A stretch of 64,000 nt of DNA from an uncultured Chryseobacterium sp. (GCA_913774355.1 CAJYGB010000018.1:518036-582035), one strand, 5' to 3'; shown: positions 6,917 to 16,819, counted from the stretch's first letter. The notes: generated by a model from the sequence alone, not told the origin. Program-made: numbers and translations.

Positions 6917-9223
6917 ATGCAAACGCACATTCTTGGCTATCCGCGTATTGGTAGCAACAGAGAACTCAAAAAAGCCTGCGAGCAGTATTGGACAGGCAAA
7001 ACCGATCTTAACCATCTTTTGGAGACCGGAAAAATCATCAAAAACAATCATTGGAAACTTCAGCAGGAGGCAGGCATCGACCTTATCCCCTGCAATGACT
7101 TTTCGTATTACGACCAGGTACTGGACATGACCCTTACCGTGGGCGCGATTCCGGAGCGGTACAGGCAACTGGCCGTCCAAAAGCAGGAGACCGATCTTTA
7201 TTTTGCCATGGCCAGAGGATTCCAGCAGGAAGGCCTGGATATTACCGCAATGGAAATGACGAAATGGTTTGATACCAATTATCATTACATCGTTCCTGAA
7301 TTTCAGAAAGACCAGGAATTCAGTCTGTTTTCAGACAAAATCATCCAGGAATTCATCAACGCAAAAGAAACGGGAATTCGTGCAAAACCGGTAATAATCG
7401 GTCCGGTAACCTATCTTTTGCTGGGAAAAGAAAAAGAAGGAGGTTTTGATAAACTGGATTTAATCCGGAACCTTCTTCCTGTTTATCTTCAGATTTTAAA
7501 GGAACTGGAAAACCATGGCGCGGAATACATTCAGTTTGATGAGCCGTTTCTGGCACTGGATTTAAGTGGAAAAGCAAAAGAAGCTTACGGATTTGTCTAT
7601 GCTGAAATCAGGAAACAATTTCCAAATCTCAAATTCATCGTTGCTACTTATTTTGAAGGATTGAAAGACAATCTTTCCCTGGCAGCCGCACTTCCCGTAA
7701 ACATGCTGCACATCGATCTCGTAAGATGCCCGGAACAGCTGGACGAAGCTTTAAATACGATTCCCGAAACCCTCAGCCTTTCACTTGGAATTGTTGACGG
7801 TAGGAATATCTGGAAAAATGATTTTGAGAAATCTTTATCTTTTATTGAAAAAGCGGTACGGAAAATAGGTTCTGAACGGGTATTCATAGCACCATCATGT
7901 TCGCTGCTCCACGCTCCTTCCGATCTTGATCTGGAAAAAAACGAAGATATCCTTTCCGCTGAAATAAAGCAGTGGATGGCTTTTGCGAAGCAGAAAGTTC
8001 ATGAAATTGTAATCTTAAAGAAATTAGCTTCAGAAAATCCGGATTATAATACTTTGCAGCAATTCGCTGAAAATAAAAAAGCCCTTGAGAACCGCAGGAT
8101 ATCAACCTTAATTCATAATCAGGATGTAAAAGACCGTGTTGATGTAACCACGGATGAAGATGCCAAAAGATCTTCTCCATTTAAAGCGAGAAAAAAATCC
8201 CAGCAGGATATCCTTCAGCTTCCATTGTTTCCTACGACTACGATCGGCTCGTTTCCACAGACAAAGGAAGTAAGGAACTGGAGGGCAAAATTCAAAAAAG
8301 GCGAGCTCAATGCTGAACAATATGATGCGTTACTGAAGCAGGAGACAGAAAGGACCATCCGCTGGCAGGAAGAAATCGGAATTGATGTCCTGGTTCACGG
8401 TGAATTTGAAAGAAACGATATGGTGGAATATTTTGGGGAACAGCTGGCCGGATTTGCCTTTACCCAAAACGGATGGGTACAGAGCTACGGAAGCCGCTGT
8501 GTAAAACCGCCCGTAATTTACGGAGATGTTCACCGCCCGGCTCCGATGACCGTTTATTGGTCGGAATATGCCCAGTCCCTGACAAAAAAATGGGTAAAAG
8601 GAATGCTTACCGGGCCGGTGACGATCCTTCAATGGTCTTTTGTCCGTGATGACCAGCCTCGTTCTTTGACCTGTAAACAGATCGCCCTGGCGATCCGCGA
8701 TGAAGTGACCGACCTGGAAAGAGCAGGTATCAGGATTATCCAGATCGATGAACCGGCGATCCGTGAAGGGCTGCCATTAAGAGCTGCTGAATGGCAAAAT
8801 TACCTTAGATGGGCCGTAGAAGCTTTCCGTATCTCCGCAAGCGGCGTGGAGGATGCCACGCAGATCCATACGCATATGTGCTATTCTGAGTTTAACGACA
8901 TAATCCAGAACATTGCCGACATGGATGCGGATGTGATTACGATCGAATGCTCCCGCAGCCAGATGGAGCTCCTGAATGCTTTCGCCGATTTCAAATATCC
9001 GAATGAGATTGGTCCGGGGGTGTACGACATCCACTCACCCAGAGTCCCGTCAAAAGAAGAAATGGTGGAGCTGCTGAAAAAAGCACAGGCCGTAATTCCG
9101 GCGGAACAGCTGTGGGTAAATCCCGACTGCGGTTTGAAAACCCGCCACTGGGAAGAAACCGAAAAGGCCCTCATCGCAATGGTTGCTGCGTCAAAAGAAA
9201 TGAGTGAAGTGTTTGCGTTATAA
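6917..9223 (+). CDS. metE: 5-methyltetrahydropteroyltriglutamate--homocysteine methyltransferase (B12-independent methionine synthase)
   Basis: Cytosolic zinc enzyme that transfers the methyl group from methyltetrahydrofolate-polyglutamate to homocysteine, making methionine without cobalamin. The 768-residue product has the full family length with two (beta/alpha)8 halves. The zinc ligands of the C-terminal half are present: H653 and C655 (IHTHMCYSEF), a glutamate in ITIECSRS, and C738 (NPDCGLKTRHW). The frame extends nine codons upstream to 6890, but the ATG at 6917 gives the family start MQTHILGYPRIG. It is preceded by a cobalamin riboswitch and followed by a terminator at 9249-9275, so it is a single-gene unit. 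Confidence 0.97.
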   Translation: MQTHILGYPRIGSNRELKKACEQYWTGKTDLNHLLETGKIIKNNHWKLQQEAGIDLIPCNDFSYYDQVLDMTLTVGAIPERYRQLAVQKQETDLYFAMARGFQQEGLDITAMEMTKWFDTNYHYIVPEFQKDQEFSLFSDKIIQEFINAKETGIRAKPVIIGPVTYLLLGKEKEGGFDKLDLIRNLLPVYLQILKELENHGAEYIQFDEPFLALDLSGKAKEAYGFVYAEIRKQFPNLKFIVATYFEGLKDNLSLAAALPVNMLHIDLVRCPEQLDEALNTIPETLSLSLGIVDGRNIWKNDFEKSLSFIEKAVRKIGSERVFIAPSCSLLHAPSDLDLEKNEDILSAEIKQWMAFAKQKVHEIVILKKLASENPDYNTLQQFAENKKALENRRISTLIHNQDVKDRVDVTTDEDAKRSSPFKARKKSQQDILQLPLFPTTTIGSFPQTKEVRNWRAKFKKGELNAEQYDALLKQETERTIRWQEEIGIDVLVHGEFERNDMVEYFGEQLAGFAFTQNGWVQSYGSRCVKPPVIYGDVHRPAPMTVYWSEYAQSLTKKWVKGMLTGPVTILQWSFVRDDQPRSLTCKQIALAIRDEVTDLERAGIRIIQIDEPAIREGLPLRAAEWQNYLRWAVEAFRISASGVEDATQIHTHMCYSEFNDIIQNIADMDADVITIECSRSQMELLNAFADFKYPNEIGPGVYDIHSPRVPSKEEMVELLKKAQAVIPAEQLWVNPDCGLKTRHWEETEKALIAMVAASKEMSEVFAL

Positions 9224-9248
9224 ATGCTTTAATTATTGATATTTATTT

Positions 9249-9275
9249 CAGGAGTCTTTCGGGACTTCTGTTTTT
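9249..9275 (+). terminator. Rho-independent terminator after metE
   Basis: CAGGAGTC, loop TTTCGG-type, GACTTCTG, then TTTTTATTT: an eight-pair stem (one G-T pair) with a T run directly after metE. Confidence 0.85.
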
Positions 9276-9303
9276 ATTTAACTTTACATTAAAGTACAAT
9301 TAA

Positions 9304-9360
9304 ATGACCGCTGAAGGTCTGGAACGATTAGCGCATGAATATTTTCATGAAAATAAATAA
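9304..9360 (+). pseudogene. 18-codon ORF, possible gene remnant
   Basis: ATG to TAA encodes MTAEGLERLAHEYFHENK. The composition looks protein-like, and a purine-rich AGGAGG follows after the stop. It may be the remaining N-terminus of a lost gene or a chance ORF; nothing else supports it. Confidence 0.2.
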
Positions 9361-9407
9361 TAGGAGGCTTTTATTCTTTCTACTTTAATTCAAATACTTA
9401 GCAGAAC

Positions 9408-10154
9408 ATGACCATCATCCCAATAGAAGATCCGAAATATGCAAATTCCGTTATAGAAAAATATCCTTTCATCATCGACAGCGGTGAAATTTCCGATAAA
9501 GAATACGGTATTCAATGCAGCTATGAAGGTGAAATAAGAATGGGACCACCCTACTATTTCGTTGAAGTTTTAAGAAACGGTAATAAAATATGGAGCGGCC
9601 GAACTTATGGCGGCGAAATATTTAATAAAAATATTATTTCGGCAAAATGCCATAAGCTCATTTTGGTAAAATGGTACTCCTTAGATCCAAATAATGAGGT
9701 AGTTGTTGAAATAGATCTGGCAACCGGCATAGAGAAAGTCCTGACTAAAGAAGCCCGTTATCACTATGCAGGTCATTTTGATTCTTTTGACGGAATATTT
9801 TATGCAGCTACGGGTAAGGATCTGATTTGCGAAAATTTTGAAACCAAGGAAAAATTTTTCCTCAACAAAACCCTGAACAAAAGTATCGACAATGTTATTG
9901 CCTGGGGCCTCTCTCCCATCAGGAACACCATTATTGTGGTTACAGGTGATGAAACACACAATGTGATCTTGTTTAATCTTAAAAACAAACTGATCGTCAG
10001 TACGGCAACTATGGAACATAACCTCTCTTCTGATGGCAGAATAAATTGCTTTTTAGATAAAGAAAACGAGAAAGTTGTTTTTAAACTTTCTGATTATGAA
10101 AAGCAGGAAGAAGGCAATAGATCTGTAGAATGTTATAAAAGCCTGAGTTTTTAA
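9408..10154 (+). CDS. Hypothetical protein, beta-rich, possibly propeller-like
   Basis: 248 residues, no signal peptide and no membrane segment, so probably cytoplasmic. The sequence is a series of strand-turn-strand segments (VEVLRNGNKIWSGRTYGGE, KLILVKWYSLDPNNEVVVEIDL, NTIIVVTGDETHNVILFNL), which suggests a small beta-propeller or beta-sandwich, but no named family is recognised. The base composition is more AT-rich than metE. It stands alone between the metE terminator and the DnaJ-KTSC gene. Unlinked proteins of this type in Bacteroidota are often immunity proteins of polymorphic toxins, but no toxin gene is next to it, so that is speculation. Confidence 0.7.
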   Translation: MTIIPIEDPKYANSVIEKYPFIIDSGEISDKEYGIQCSYEGEIRMGPPYYFVEVLRNGNKIWSGRTYGGEIFNKNIISAKCHKLILVKWYSLDPNNEVVVEIDLATGIEKVLTKEARYHYAGHFDSFDGIFYAATGKDLICENFETKEKFFLNKTLNKSIDNVIAWGLSPIRNTIIVVTGDETHNVILFNLKNKLIVSTATMEHNLSSDGRINCFLDKENEKVVFKLSDYEKQEEGNRSVECYKSLSF

Positions 10155-10321
10155 ATCTGCACTCAAAGTTTTCTAAATTTAAATAATGTAATTAGCGGAA
10201 ATCAGGACGTAAAAACAGCGGCCTAGGTTCCCTGCATTGAACTTCTATTAATTTTCTCTTAAATTTTCAAATAGAAATAAATTAATAATGAATACGTTAT
10301 GATTTTTAAAATTTAAAACCT

Positions 10322-10329
10322 TAATTTTG
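10322..10329 (+). promoter_or_regulatory. -7 box upstream of the DnaJ-KTSC gene
   Basis: TAATTTTG matches TAnnTTTG and lies 25 bases before the ATG at 10355. No convincing -33 TTG was seen. Confidence 0.45.
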
Positions 10330-10354
10330 CACTCCGAAAAAGGGATCCAACCAT

Positions 10355-10801
10355 ATGAAAAAATTAGGCGAATACAGAAAGCTTCTGGAAGTAGATAAAA
10401 ACGTAACGTTAAAGGAACTGAAAACCATTTACAGGAATACGATGAAAGATACGCATCCTGATAAATTTATCAATGATGAAGCAGGTAAGCAGGAAGCGGA
10501 AGAAAAAAGCAAATCGGTAATTGAAGCCTATCATTTCCTGGTAAGCATCAATCCGGAAACGCAGGAAAAATACAAGGAAGAATATACGGAAACGATTACC
10601 ACATCCAATATTCAGGATTTTTATCTTGAAAAATCTATCCTTACCATTCAGCATCTGAACGGAAATATTTATGAATACCTGAGTGTTCCGAGAAATACCT
10701 ACATCAAAATGGTGAATGCCGATTCACCGAGCCGTTTTGCAAGAAGACATATTTACGGAAGTTTTGTTTACCGCAAAGCCGGTGAAGTAATGGCCGATTA
10801 A
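10355..10801 (+). CDS. DnaJ-domain / KTSC-domain fusion protein
   Basis: 148 residues. The N-terminal 65 residues form a J domain: the LLEVDKNVTLKELKTIYRN helix, the diagnostic HPD tripeptide in THPDKF at residues 35-40, then the long helix EEKSKSVIEAYHFL. The C-terminal 60 residues fit the KTSC domain, a short domain named from LysRS studies: YEYLSVPRNTYIKMVNADSPSRFARRHIYGSF with an FVYRK end. J domains stimulate the ATPase of an Hsp70 (DnaK), so this is probably a specialised co-chaperone; the role of KTSC is unknown. Monocistronic with its own promoter. Confidence 0.88.
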   Translation: MKKLGEYRKLLEVDKNVTLKELKTIYRNTMKDTHPDKFINDEAGKQEAEEKSKSVIEAYHFLVSINPETQEKYKEEYTETITTSNIQDFYLEKSILTIQHLNGNIYEYLSVPRNTYIKMVNADSPSRFARRHIYGSFVYRKAGEVMAD

Positions 10802-11107
10802 TTTTCTAAAGATATTTAAATGCAGGCTTTCAGATTTTTCTGGAAGTCTTTTTTATTGGATTGATTCAGGAAATCGGCGTTGATAACTACAAATAACACG
10901 GATTTTGTTCGACAGTTGCCAAAGAAATCAATAGGTATAATATGTCAATTTTTCCCGTTACAAATCTCCCACAGAATATCCGGATTTTCAAGGATGGTAC
11001 TGGTTCGGTTAAAAAAGACTTCCTGGCCTTACATTTCATCAATGTAATAAAATAAAAAAGCGCATCATTGCTGACACGCTTTAGGTTAATGTTATATTGA
11101 TTGATGA
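10802..11107 (+). other. Intergenic gap between the DnaJ-KTSC gene and the efflux operon
   Basis: 306 bases. It holds the efflux-operon terminator at 11053-11083 (minus strand) and a 37-codon plus-strand ORF at 10942-11055 with no recognisable product that runs into the terminator and is probably not a gene. Nothing else is seen. Confidence 0.5.
11053..11083 (-). terminator. Terminator of the tetR-tolC-hlyD-acrB operon
   Basis: On the minus strand AAAGCGTGTC, loop AGCAAT, GATGCGCTTT and a T run form a ten-pair stem with two G-T pairs, 25 bases after the acrB-type stop codon. Confidence 0.75.
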
Positions 11108-14100
11108 TTAGTCCAAATGTTTCGGGGTAAATCCGTCATCGCTCAGCTCTCTGTGCTCGTAGTCGGCTTTCATTTCGGCTTCGTAGTCTACTTTTTCATG
11201 CTTGCCCATTCTTCTCAAAATAGAGTCGAATAAAGAGTACACCACCGGCACGATGATCAGCGTAAGGAATAGCGATGAGGTAAGACCTCCGATAACTACC
11301 CATGCGAGACCTTTGTTCATTTCGGCCCCGGCTCCTGTAGCCAATGCGATCGGAAGCATCCCGAAGATCATTGCGATAGTGGTCATCAGGATCGGACGCA
11401 GACGGGCATGGTTGGCCTGAATCAATGCGTCGTGGGTATTGGAACCTGCCGCTTTTCTCGCATTAGTAAAATCGACGATCAGGATCGCGTTCTTCGCTAC
11501 GAGACCGATCAGCATGATCATCCCGAGCATAGTAAAGATGTTCAGGGAATTTCCGGTTAGGGCCAGGATCAGCATTACCCCGATCATCGCCAGCGGAATG
11601 GAGAACAATACCACGAACGGATACACGAAACTGTCATAGAGGGAAACCATTACCAAGTATACAAGTACGATTGCTGCCAGTAAGGCAATTCCCAACGTAC
11701 CGAAACCTTCCTGCTGGTTTTCCATATCTCCGCTCCAGATGTAATCCACACCCACAGGTTTTGTAGGTTTATCCATAAACTGCGCGGCCCATTCGTTGGC
11801 TACGTCACCCACAGGTCTTCCTACGGCTTTCGCTCTTACTTTTACGGAAGGCGATTTATCCCTACGTTCCAGCAAACTCGGTCCTGAACCCATTTTTACA
11901 TCGGCAAACTGACTTAATCTGATCTGCTGTCCCTGAGGATTGGTGAACATCAGGTTCTTCACATCATCGATCGACTGTCTGTTCGCATCTCCGAAACGGA
12001 TGTTGATGTCGTATTCATATTCTCCGGCTCTGAACTTCCCGTCGGTATTCCCGTTGAATGCAGTCTGCATCGTCTGTCCTACACTCGAAAGGTTTAAACC
12101 TAAAGAAGCCATTTTATCACGGTCGATATTCACCTGGACTTCAGGATTTCCGGTATCCGTGGAGAGTTCCGCATCTACGGCTCCCGGAACTTTTTTAAGC
12201 AATTCCAAAATACGGGTAGCTTCTTTTACGGCCGTTGCGTTATCCGGTGCGGTTACCACCAATTCTATCGGCGCATTTTCCGCTCCCATAATCCCGATCG
12301 GTGCTGTTTTGAATTCCACTCCGGTAAATTTCTCTTCCAAAGCTCTTTTTACTTTCGCCGCTTTGATGTCGGTACTTTCCGAACGTTCGGATTTATCCGT
12401 TAAATTTACCTGAACTTCCGACTGGTACGTGGTAGCCTGTGCCCCACCGAAACCGGTAGACTGCTGCCCTACCGTGGTGATCAGATCCACTACATCTTTG
12501 TCGTTTCTTAAATATTTCTCTACATCCAGGGTCAGCTGGTTGGTTTTCTCAATCGTTGCATCTTTCGATAATTCCATCTGTACGAGGAACTGACCACGGT
12601 CAGTTTTAGGGAAGAACTCCCCTCCGATAAATCCGAAGGCCACCAGCATAAAGGAAGCGATAAGCACAATGAATGTAATTACCACCGTCATTACCCTTCT
12701 CAAAGTTGTTTTTAAACACCATTCCAGAATTCCGGTAATCCAGTGTGTGAATTTATCGATCATGCTTTCAAACCACAGGATGAATTTCTGGAACCAGTTT
12801 TTACCTGTTAAATGTTCCAGCTTCCCAAATCTCGAAGATAGCCATGGGATAATGGTAAATGAAGCCAATAAGGACAACATCGTTGCGATAACTACCGTGA
12901 CACAGAACTGCGCCAGGATATTCGCCACAAGACCTGAACTCATTGCAATCGGAAGGAATACCACTACAATTACCAAGGTAATCGCTGCTACGGTAAACCC
13001 GATCTCCGAAGCTCCGTCGTAAGCCGCCCGGATCTTGCTTTTCCCCATTTCCATGTGACGGTAAATATTTTCCAGCACAACGATTGCGTCATCCACCAGG
13101 ATCCCCACCACAAGCGACAGCCCCAGTAAGCTCATCAGGTTTAAGGTATACCCCATCAGGTTCATCCCGATAAAGGTAGCCACCAATGAAGCCGGAATGG
13201 AAATCATTACGATGAATGCGTTTCTGATGCTGTGAAGGAACAATAGCATGACAATCGCCACCAGGATAATCGCTAAGAATAAATCAAAGATTACGTGGTT
13301 GGCAGATTCTAGGGTAAAATCGGTGGTATCGTTAACGACTTTCACTTTCACGCCCTGAACTTTATAAGCTTCTTCTACGGTTTTAATGGTTTTCTGAACA
13401 CTTTCGGAAACCGCTACCGCATTGGCATCGGATTGTTTCTTTACCTGCATCAGGATCGTCGGAAACTGGTTGAACCGCGCTACTTTCTCCACATCTTTCT
13501 GAGAATCGAATACGGTTGCGATATCCGACAAACGTACCTGTGCACTGTTTTTGTTGGAAACCACCAGGTTGTTCATTTCATCGATCGATCTGTATTTTCC
13601 GGATAAACGGATGGTCGATTTGGATGTTCTTGTCTTAATGCTTCCTGTTGGGAAATCAAGGTTTGAAGAAAGAATGGCATTCTGTACATCGGCAATTGAA
13701 AGGCCGTATCCCTGCAGCTTTTTATCGTCCAGATTCACCTGGATCTCTCTTTCCTGCCCGCCCACAAGATCCACCTTTGCAACACCGTTCACACGGGAGA
13801 AGATCGGCTCAATCTTTTTATCTAAAAGGTCATACAGGTCTTTATTGTTCAATTTATCCGAAGAAATACTCATGGTGATGATCGGTAAATCATCCAGGGA
13901 GAATTTATTCAGGGACGGTGCGTCTACATCATCCGGAAGGTCTGCCAGAATGGCGTTCACCTTTCGCTGGGCGTCATTCAATGCATAATCTACATCGGCT
14001 CCGTCGTTCAGCTGCACCATGATAACGGATAAACTTTCATAAGAAGAAGATTCTACTTTCTTTACGTTTTCCAAAGATCCTACGGCATCCTCAATCTTAC

Positions 14101-14293
14101 GGGTGACGGATGTTTCCACCTCAGCGGGCGAAGCTCCCGGATACACTGTGGAAATGGTTACCATATTGGTTTCAAACTTCGGAATCAATTCATACCCCAT
14201 CATGGAGTAACTTAAGATCCCTCCCAGCGTAAGGATCGTAAAGAGTACGATCACGAGGGATGGTCTTTTAATGGATATTTCTGCTAACTTCAT
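11108..14293 (-). CDS. RND efflux transporter permease (AcrB/MexB, HAE1 family)
   Basis: 1061-residue inner-membrane proton/drug antiporter, the pump component of a tripartite efflux system. The N-terminus MKLAEISIKRPSLVIVLFTILTLGGILSY is the first of twelve membrane helices; two large periplasmic loops follow helices 1 and 7. GILVDDAIVVLENI in helix 4 contains the paired aspartates of the proton relay, and the duplicate GLVAKNAILIVDF is in helix 10. The length and order are normal for the family. It is the last gene of a four-gene operon and starts nine bases after the adaptor gene. The drug range cannot be read from sequence. Confidence 0.95.
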   Translation of the reverse strand: MKLAEISIKRPSLVIVLFTILTLGGILSYSMMGYELIPKFETNMVTISTVYPGASPAEVETSVTRKIEDAVGSLENVKKVESSSYESLSVIMVQLNDGADVDYALNDAQRKVNAILADLPDDVDAPSLNKFSLDDLPIITMSISSDKLNNKDLYDLLDKKIEPIFSRVNGVAKVDLVGGQEREIQVNLDDKKLQGYGLSIADVQNAILSSNLDFPTGSIKTRTSKSTIRLSGKYRSIDEMNNLVVSNKNSAQVRLSDIATVFDSQKDVEKVARFNQFPTILMQVKKQSDANAVAVSESVQKTIKTVEEAYKVQGVKVKVVNDTTDFTLESANHVIFDLFLAIILVAIVMLLFLHSIRNAFIVMISIPASLVATFIGMNLMGYTLNLMSLLGLSLVVGILVDDAIVVLENIYRHMEMGKSKIRAAYDGASEIGFTVAAITLVIVVVFLPIAMSSGLVANILAQFCVTVVIATMLSLLASFTIIPWLSSRFGKLEHLTGKNWFQKFILWFESMIDKFTHWITGILEWCLKTTLRRVMTVVITFIVLIASFMLVAFGFIGGEFFPKTDRGQFLVQMELSKDATIEKTNQLTLDVEKYLRNDKDVVDLITTVGQQSTGFGGAQATTYQSEVQVNLTDKSERSESTDIKAAKVKRALEEKFTGVEFKTAPIGIMGAENAPIELVVTAPDNATAVKEATRILELLKKVPGAVDAELSTDTGNPEVQVNIDRDKMASLGLNLSSVGQTMQTAFNGNTDGKFRAGEYEYDINIRFGDANRQSIDDVKNLMFTNPQGQQIRLSQFADVKMGSGPSLLERRDKSPSVKVRAKAVGRPVGDVANEWAAQFMDKPTKPVGVDYIWSGDMENQQEGFGTLGIALLAAIVLVYLVMVSLYDSFVYPFVVLFSIPLAMIGVMLILALTGNSLNIFTMLGMIMLIGLVAKNAILIVDFTNARKAAGSNTHDALIQANHARLRPILMTTIAMIFGMLPIALATGAGAEMNKGLAWVVIGGLTSSLFLTLIIVPVVYSLFDSILRRMGKHEKVDYEAEMKADYEHRELSDDGFTPKHLD

Positions 14294-14302
14294 CGCTTAT
14301 TC

Positions 14303-15364
14303 CTACTTTATGATATTCACTTTAGATCCGTTGTCTAAGTTGATCTGTCCGCTGGTTACTACCTGCTCGCCTCCGTTCAGTCCGCTCAGTACCTGAACTT
14401 TGTCGCCGTATACTTTTCCTACGGTTACTTTGATCAGTCTGGCGACACCGTTCTGAACCACAAACAGCTGTCCTGAGCTTACCCCGTTCACGAAGGCTTC
14501 CGCAGGTACTGTCAGCATATTCTGGGTTTCCGCACCATTGTTGGTTTTGAAAGTAGCGGTAGCATACATCCCTGCTTTCAGGTTTCCTCTGTTCTGCACT
14601 TCGATCTCCACCGGGAAATTTAAAGATGCATCACTTTTTGGTGCAATGAAGGTAATTCTTCCGACGAAAGATTCGTCCGGCAATACATTGACTTTAATCG
14701 GGACTTCCTGGCCAAGCTGTATCTTACCGATCTGGCTTTCATCCACCAGAACAGAAAGCTTCAGAGAATTGATATTTACGATTTCAAATAAAGCTGTTCC
14801 CGGAGCCACAACCATTCCCGGTTCCACCATTTTCTTGTTGATGGTCCCGCTAATTCCGGCACGCACGCTGGTATCATTTACCCTTACTCCCTGTGCACGG
14901 ACAGCCGCCTGCGCATTTTTCAGCTGAAGTCTTGAGTTATCCAGCTGCTGCTTCGTTACTCCTCCTGTTTTGAAGGCGTTTTCATAACGCTGGTTATCGA
15001 TAATGGCATTCTGCAAATTGTTCTGCGCCTGGGTAACATCTACTTCGATGGCATCTTTTTTAATGGTCGCTAAAACCTGTCCTGCCCCTACTCTCGATCC
15101 TTCCTTTACCAAAACGTTTACTATCCTTCCGGAAATTTCAGAAGATTGGTTGGACTGTTGTTTCGGGATAAAGGTTCCGTTGGCCGAATAATCGGTATCG
15201 ATGTTTTCTCTGGAAACTGATACCACATTTACATTGATCTTATCTACCTGCTTGGCTACTTCTTTTACCTCCTGCGTCTGCTTTTCTTTATTGCTAGCGA
15301 TCTTATAGGCTGCTAAACCTACCAGTACCGCTGCCACGATGATATATATTAAAGTTTTTTTCAT
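14303..15364 (-). CDS. RND efflux periplasmic adaptor (membrane fusion protein, HlyD family)
   Basis: 353-residue adaptor that joins the inner-membrane pump to the outer-membrane channel. A single N-terminal membrane segment (TLIYIIVAAVLVGLAAYKIA) anchors it; there is no lipobox. The lipoyl/barrel-sandwich halves are visible (QSSEISGRIVNVLVKEGSRVGAGQVLATI and the matching GTINKKMVEPGMVVAPGTALFEI), separated by a coiled-coil hairpin around residues 110-160, followed by beta-barrel and membrane-proximal domains. Located between the pump and the TolC-type channel gene with gaps of nine and six bases. Confidence 0.95.
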   Translation of the reverse strand: MKKTLIYIIVAAVLVGLAAYKIASNKEKQTQEVKEVAKQVDKINVNVVSVSRENIDTDYSANGTFIPKQQSNQSSEISGRIVNVLVKEGSRVGAGQVLATIKKDAIEVDVTQAQNNLQNAIIDNQRYENAFKTGGVTKQQLDNSRLQLKNAQAAVRAQGVRVNDTSVRAGISGTINKKMVEPGMVVAPGTALFEIVNINSLKLSVLVDESQIGKIQLGQEVPIKVNVLPDESFVGRITFIAPKSDASLNFPVEIEVQNRGNLKAGMYATATFKTNNGAETQNMLTVPAEAFVNGVSSGQLFVVQNGVARLIKVTVGKVYGDKVQVLSGLNGGEQVVTSGQINLDNGSKVNIIK

Positions 15365-15370
15365 AGTTTA

Positions 15371-16723
15371 TTATGGGTTTTGTAATGTATTCAACTCTCC
15401 TTTTGCCTTAATTAATTTGATTTCCGCCTGCTTGTAATCCAACAGAGCATTCGCATAATTCTGCTTGGCCTGGGTAAGGGCATTCTCAGCATCCAATACT
15501 TCGGTTAAAGTTGCCAGACCGTACTGGTAGTTGGATTGTGTATTTTTCTGAACCCTTTCCGCCAATCCCACGTTGTCTTTGGTACTTTCGATGTTAATCA
15601 GGGCATTTTCCATGTTCGTAATGGCATTTCTGTAATCCAGGCTTAAACTTAACTGGGTATTCTGAATATCCTGGTCCAGATCCTGAATGTCGATTTCAGC
15701 CTGATTGATTTTTGCTTTGGTTGCTCCTCCCGTAAAGATCGGAATGTTAATATTTAATCCGATGGCAGAGAAATCACTCCACAGTACGCCGTTGTTAATA
15801 CCATTGGTCAAAGGGAATTTCGACCCCGTTGCTCCCCAGCCGTAATTGGCCACGAGGTTTACCGTTGGATATTTATAAGCTTCGGTTGCCTTTTTATTGT
15901 ATACCAGAAGTTCTCTGTTTTTGTTCAGCACTTTTACTTCGGTACGATCGTCCAGGTTTACATTACTGGCAATAAGCTCCGGTCTTGGCTCGATGGTCTT
16001 TTCTTCCAGTTCGATATCGGTACTGATAGGAACACCCATGTAGAATTTCAGGGCATTCTTAGACAGTTCAACCGAATTCCTCAGCGTTTGCCTGTTCGAT
16101 CCGATATTCGTCAGCTGAACGTTGGTTCGGTCCAGATCGATGGATTTAGCCAAGCCATTATCCACAAGGCTTTTGATGACATTTCTTACCCTTTCGGTAT
16201 TTTCGTAGCTGGCTTCGACGGTTTTCAGGTTTTCTTCCTGAACAAATACCTGGTAGTAGGCCGTTGCTACATTTTCGATGATCTGCTCATTGGTAAGCTG
16301 GGCATTCAGAACATAGAATTCTCGGGTGGATTTCGCTGCCTTAAGCCCGGTAAACACCCTTTGATCAAAGATGGCCTGCTGAAGCTGTACGGAAGCGGTG
16401 GAACTCCAGGGCTGTCCCAGCTGGGCCCGGATTCTCTGCCCACCAAATTCAAGAAGCGATTCCTGAATCACGGGATTGTAGGTAAGCCCGGCTGTAGCAT
16501 GGATCTGCGGCAACGCGCCCGCTCTGGCTTCATCAATTTTATATTCGGCTTTTGTGATCTGTAAAGCGGCTTTTTTGGCTTCCGCTTTATTCTGGAGTGC
16601 CTGCTTAATGGCTTCCTGAAGGGAAACCTGCTGCTGGGCAGACGCCAATGAAAAACCGAACATCATAAATGCAGCCGCTATTCCTACTTTCAGCTTGTTT
16701 GCAGTTATACGTTTACTTTTCAT
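15371..16723 (-). CDS. TolC-family outer membrane efflux protein
   Basis: 450 residues with a signal peptide (AAAFMMFGFSLASA followed by QQQVSL). Two repeats of the outer-membrane efflux protein domain are visible; each ends in long helices (LSLDYRNAITNMENALINIE, ENALTQAKQNYANALLDYKQAEIKLIKAKGEL) that build the periplasmic tunnel. It supplies the exit duct for the pump encoded downstream. It follows the tetR gene after 96 bases, without a strong promoter in between, so all four genes are probably one transcript. Confidence 0.95.
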   Translation of the reverse strand: MKSKRITANKLKVGIAAAFMMFGFSLASAQQQVSLQEAIKQALQNKAEAKKAALQITKAEYKIDEARAGALPQIHATAGLTYNPVIQESLLEFGGQRIRAQLGQPWSSTASVQLQQAIFDQRVFTGLKAAKSTREFYVLNAQLTNEQIIENVATAYYQVFVQEENLKTVEASYENTERVRNVIKSLVDNGLAKSIDLDRTNVQLTNIGSNRQTLRNSVELSKNALKFYMGVPISTDIELEEKTIEPRPELIASNVNLDDRTEVKVLNKNRELLVYNKKATEAYKYPTVNLVANYGWGATGSKFPLTNGINNGVLWSDFSAIGLNINIPIFTGGATKAKINQAEIDIQDLDQDIQNTQLSLSLDYRNAITNMENALINIESTKDNVGLAERVQKNTQSNYQYGLATLTEVLDAENALTQAKQNYANALLDYKQAEIKLIKAKGELNTLQNP

Positions 16724-16819
16724 AATATTATACTTCGTTTATTATTTTAATATGTTGTTCTTTTCAGTGATTTTATTTCTAAAGGACGAATCATGTGTTA
16801 AAATACTTTAACTTTTTTA

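Noticed and set aside
10942-11055. 37-codon ORF in the gap before the efflux operon
   Set aside because: It ends inside the efflux-operon terminator and the product matches nothing recognisable.
11940-12413. 157-codon plus-strand ORF inside the RND permease
   Set aside because: It is a shadow of the permease on the other strand; no start context or homology.
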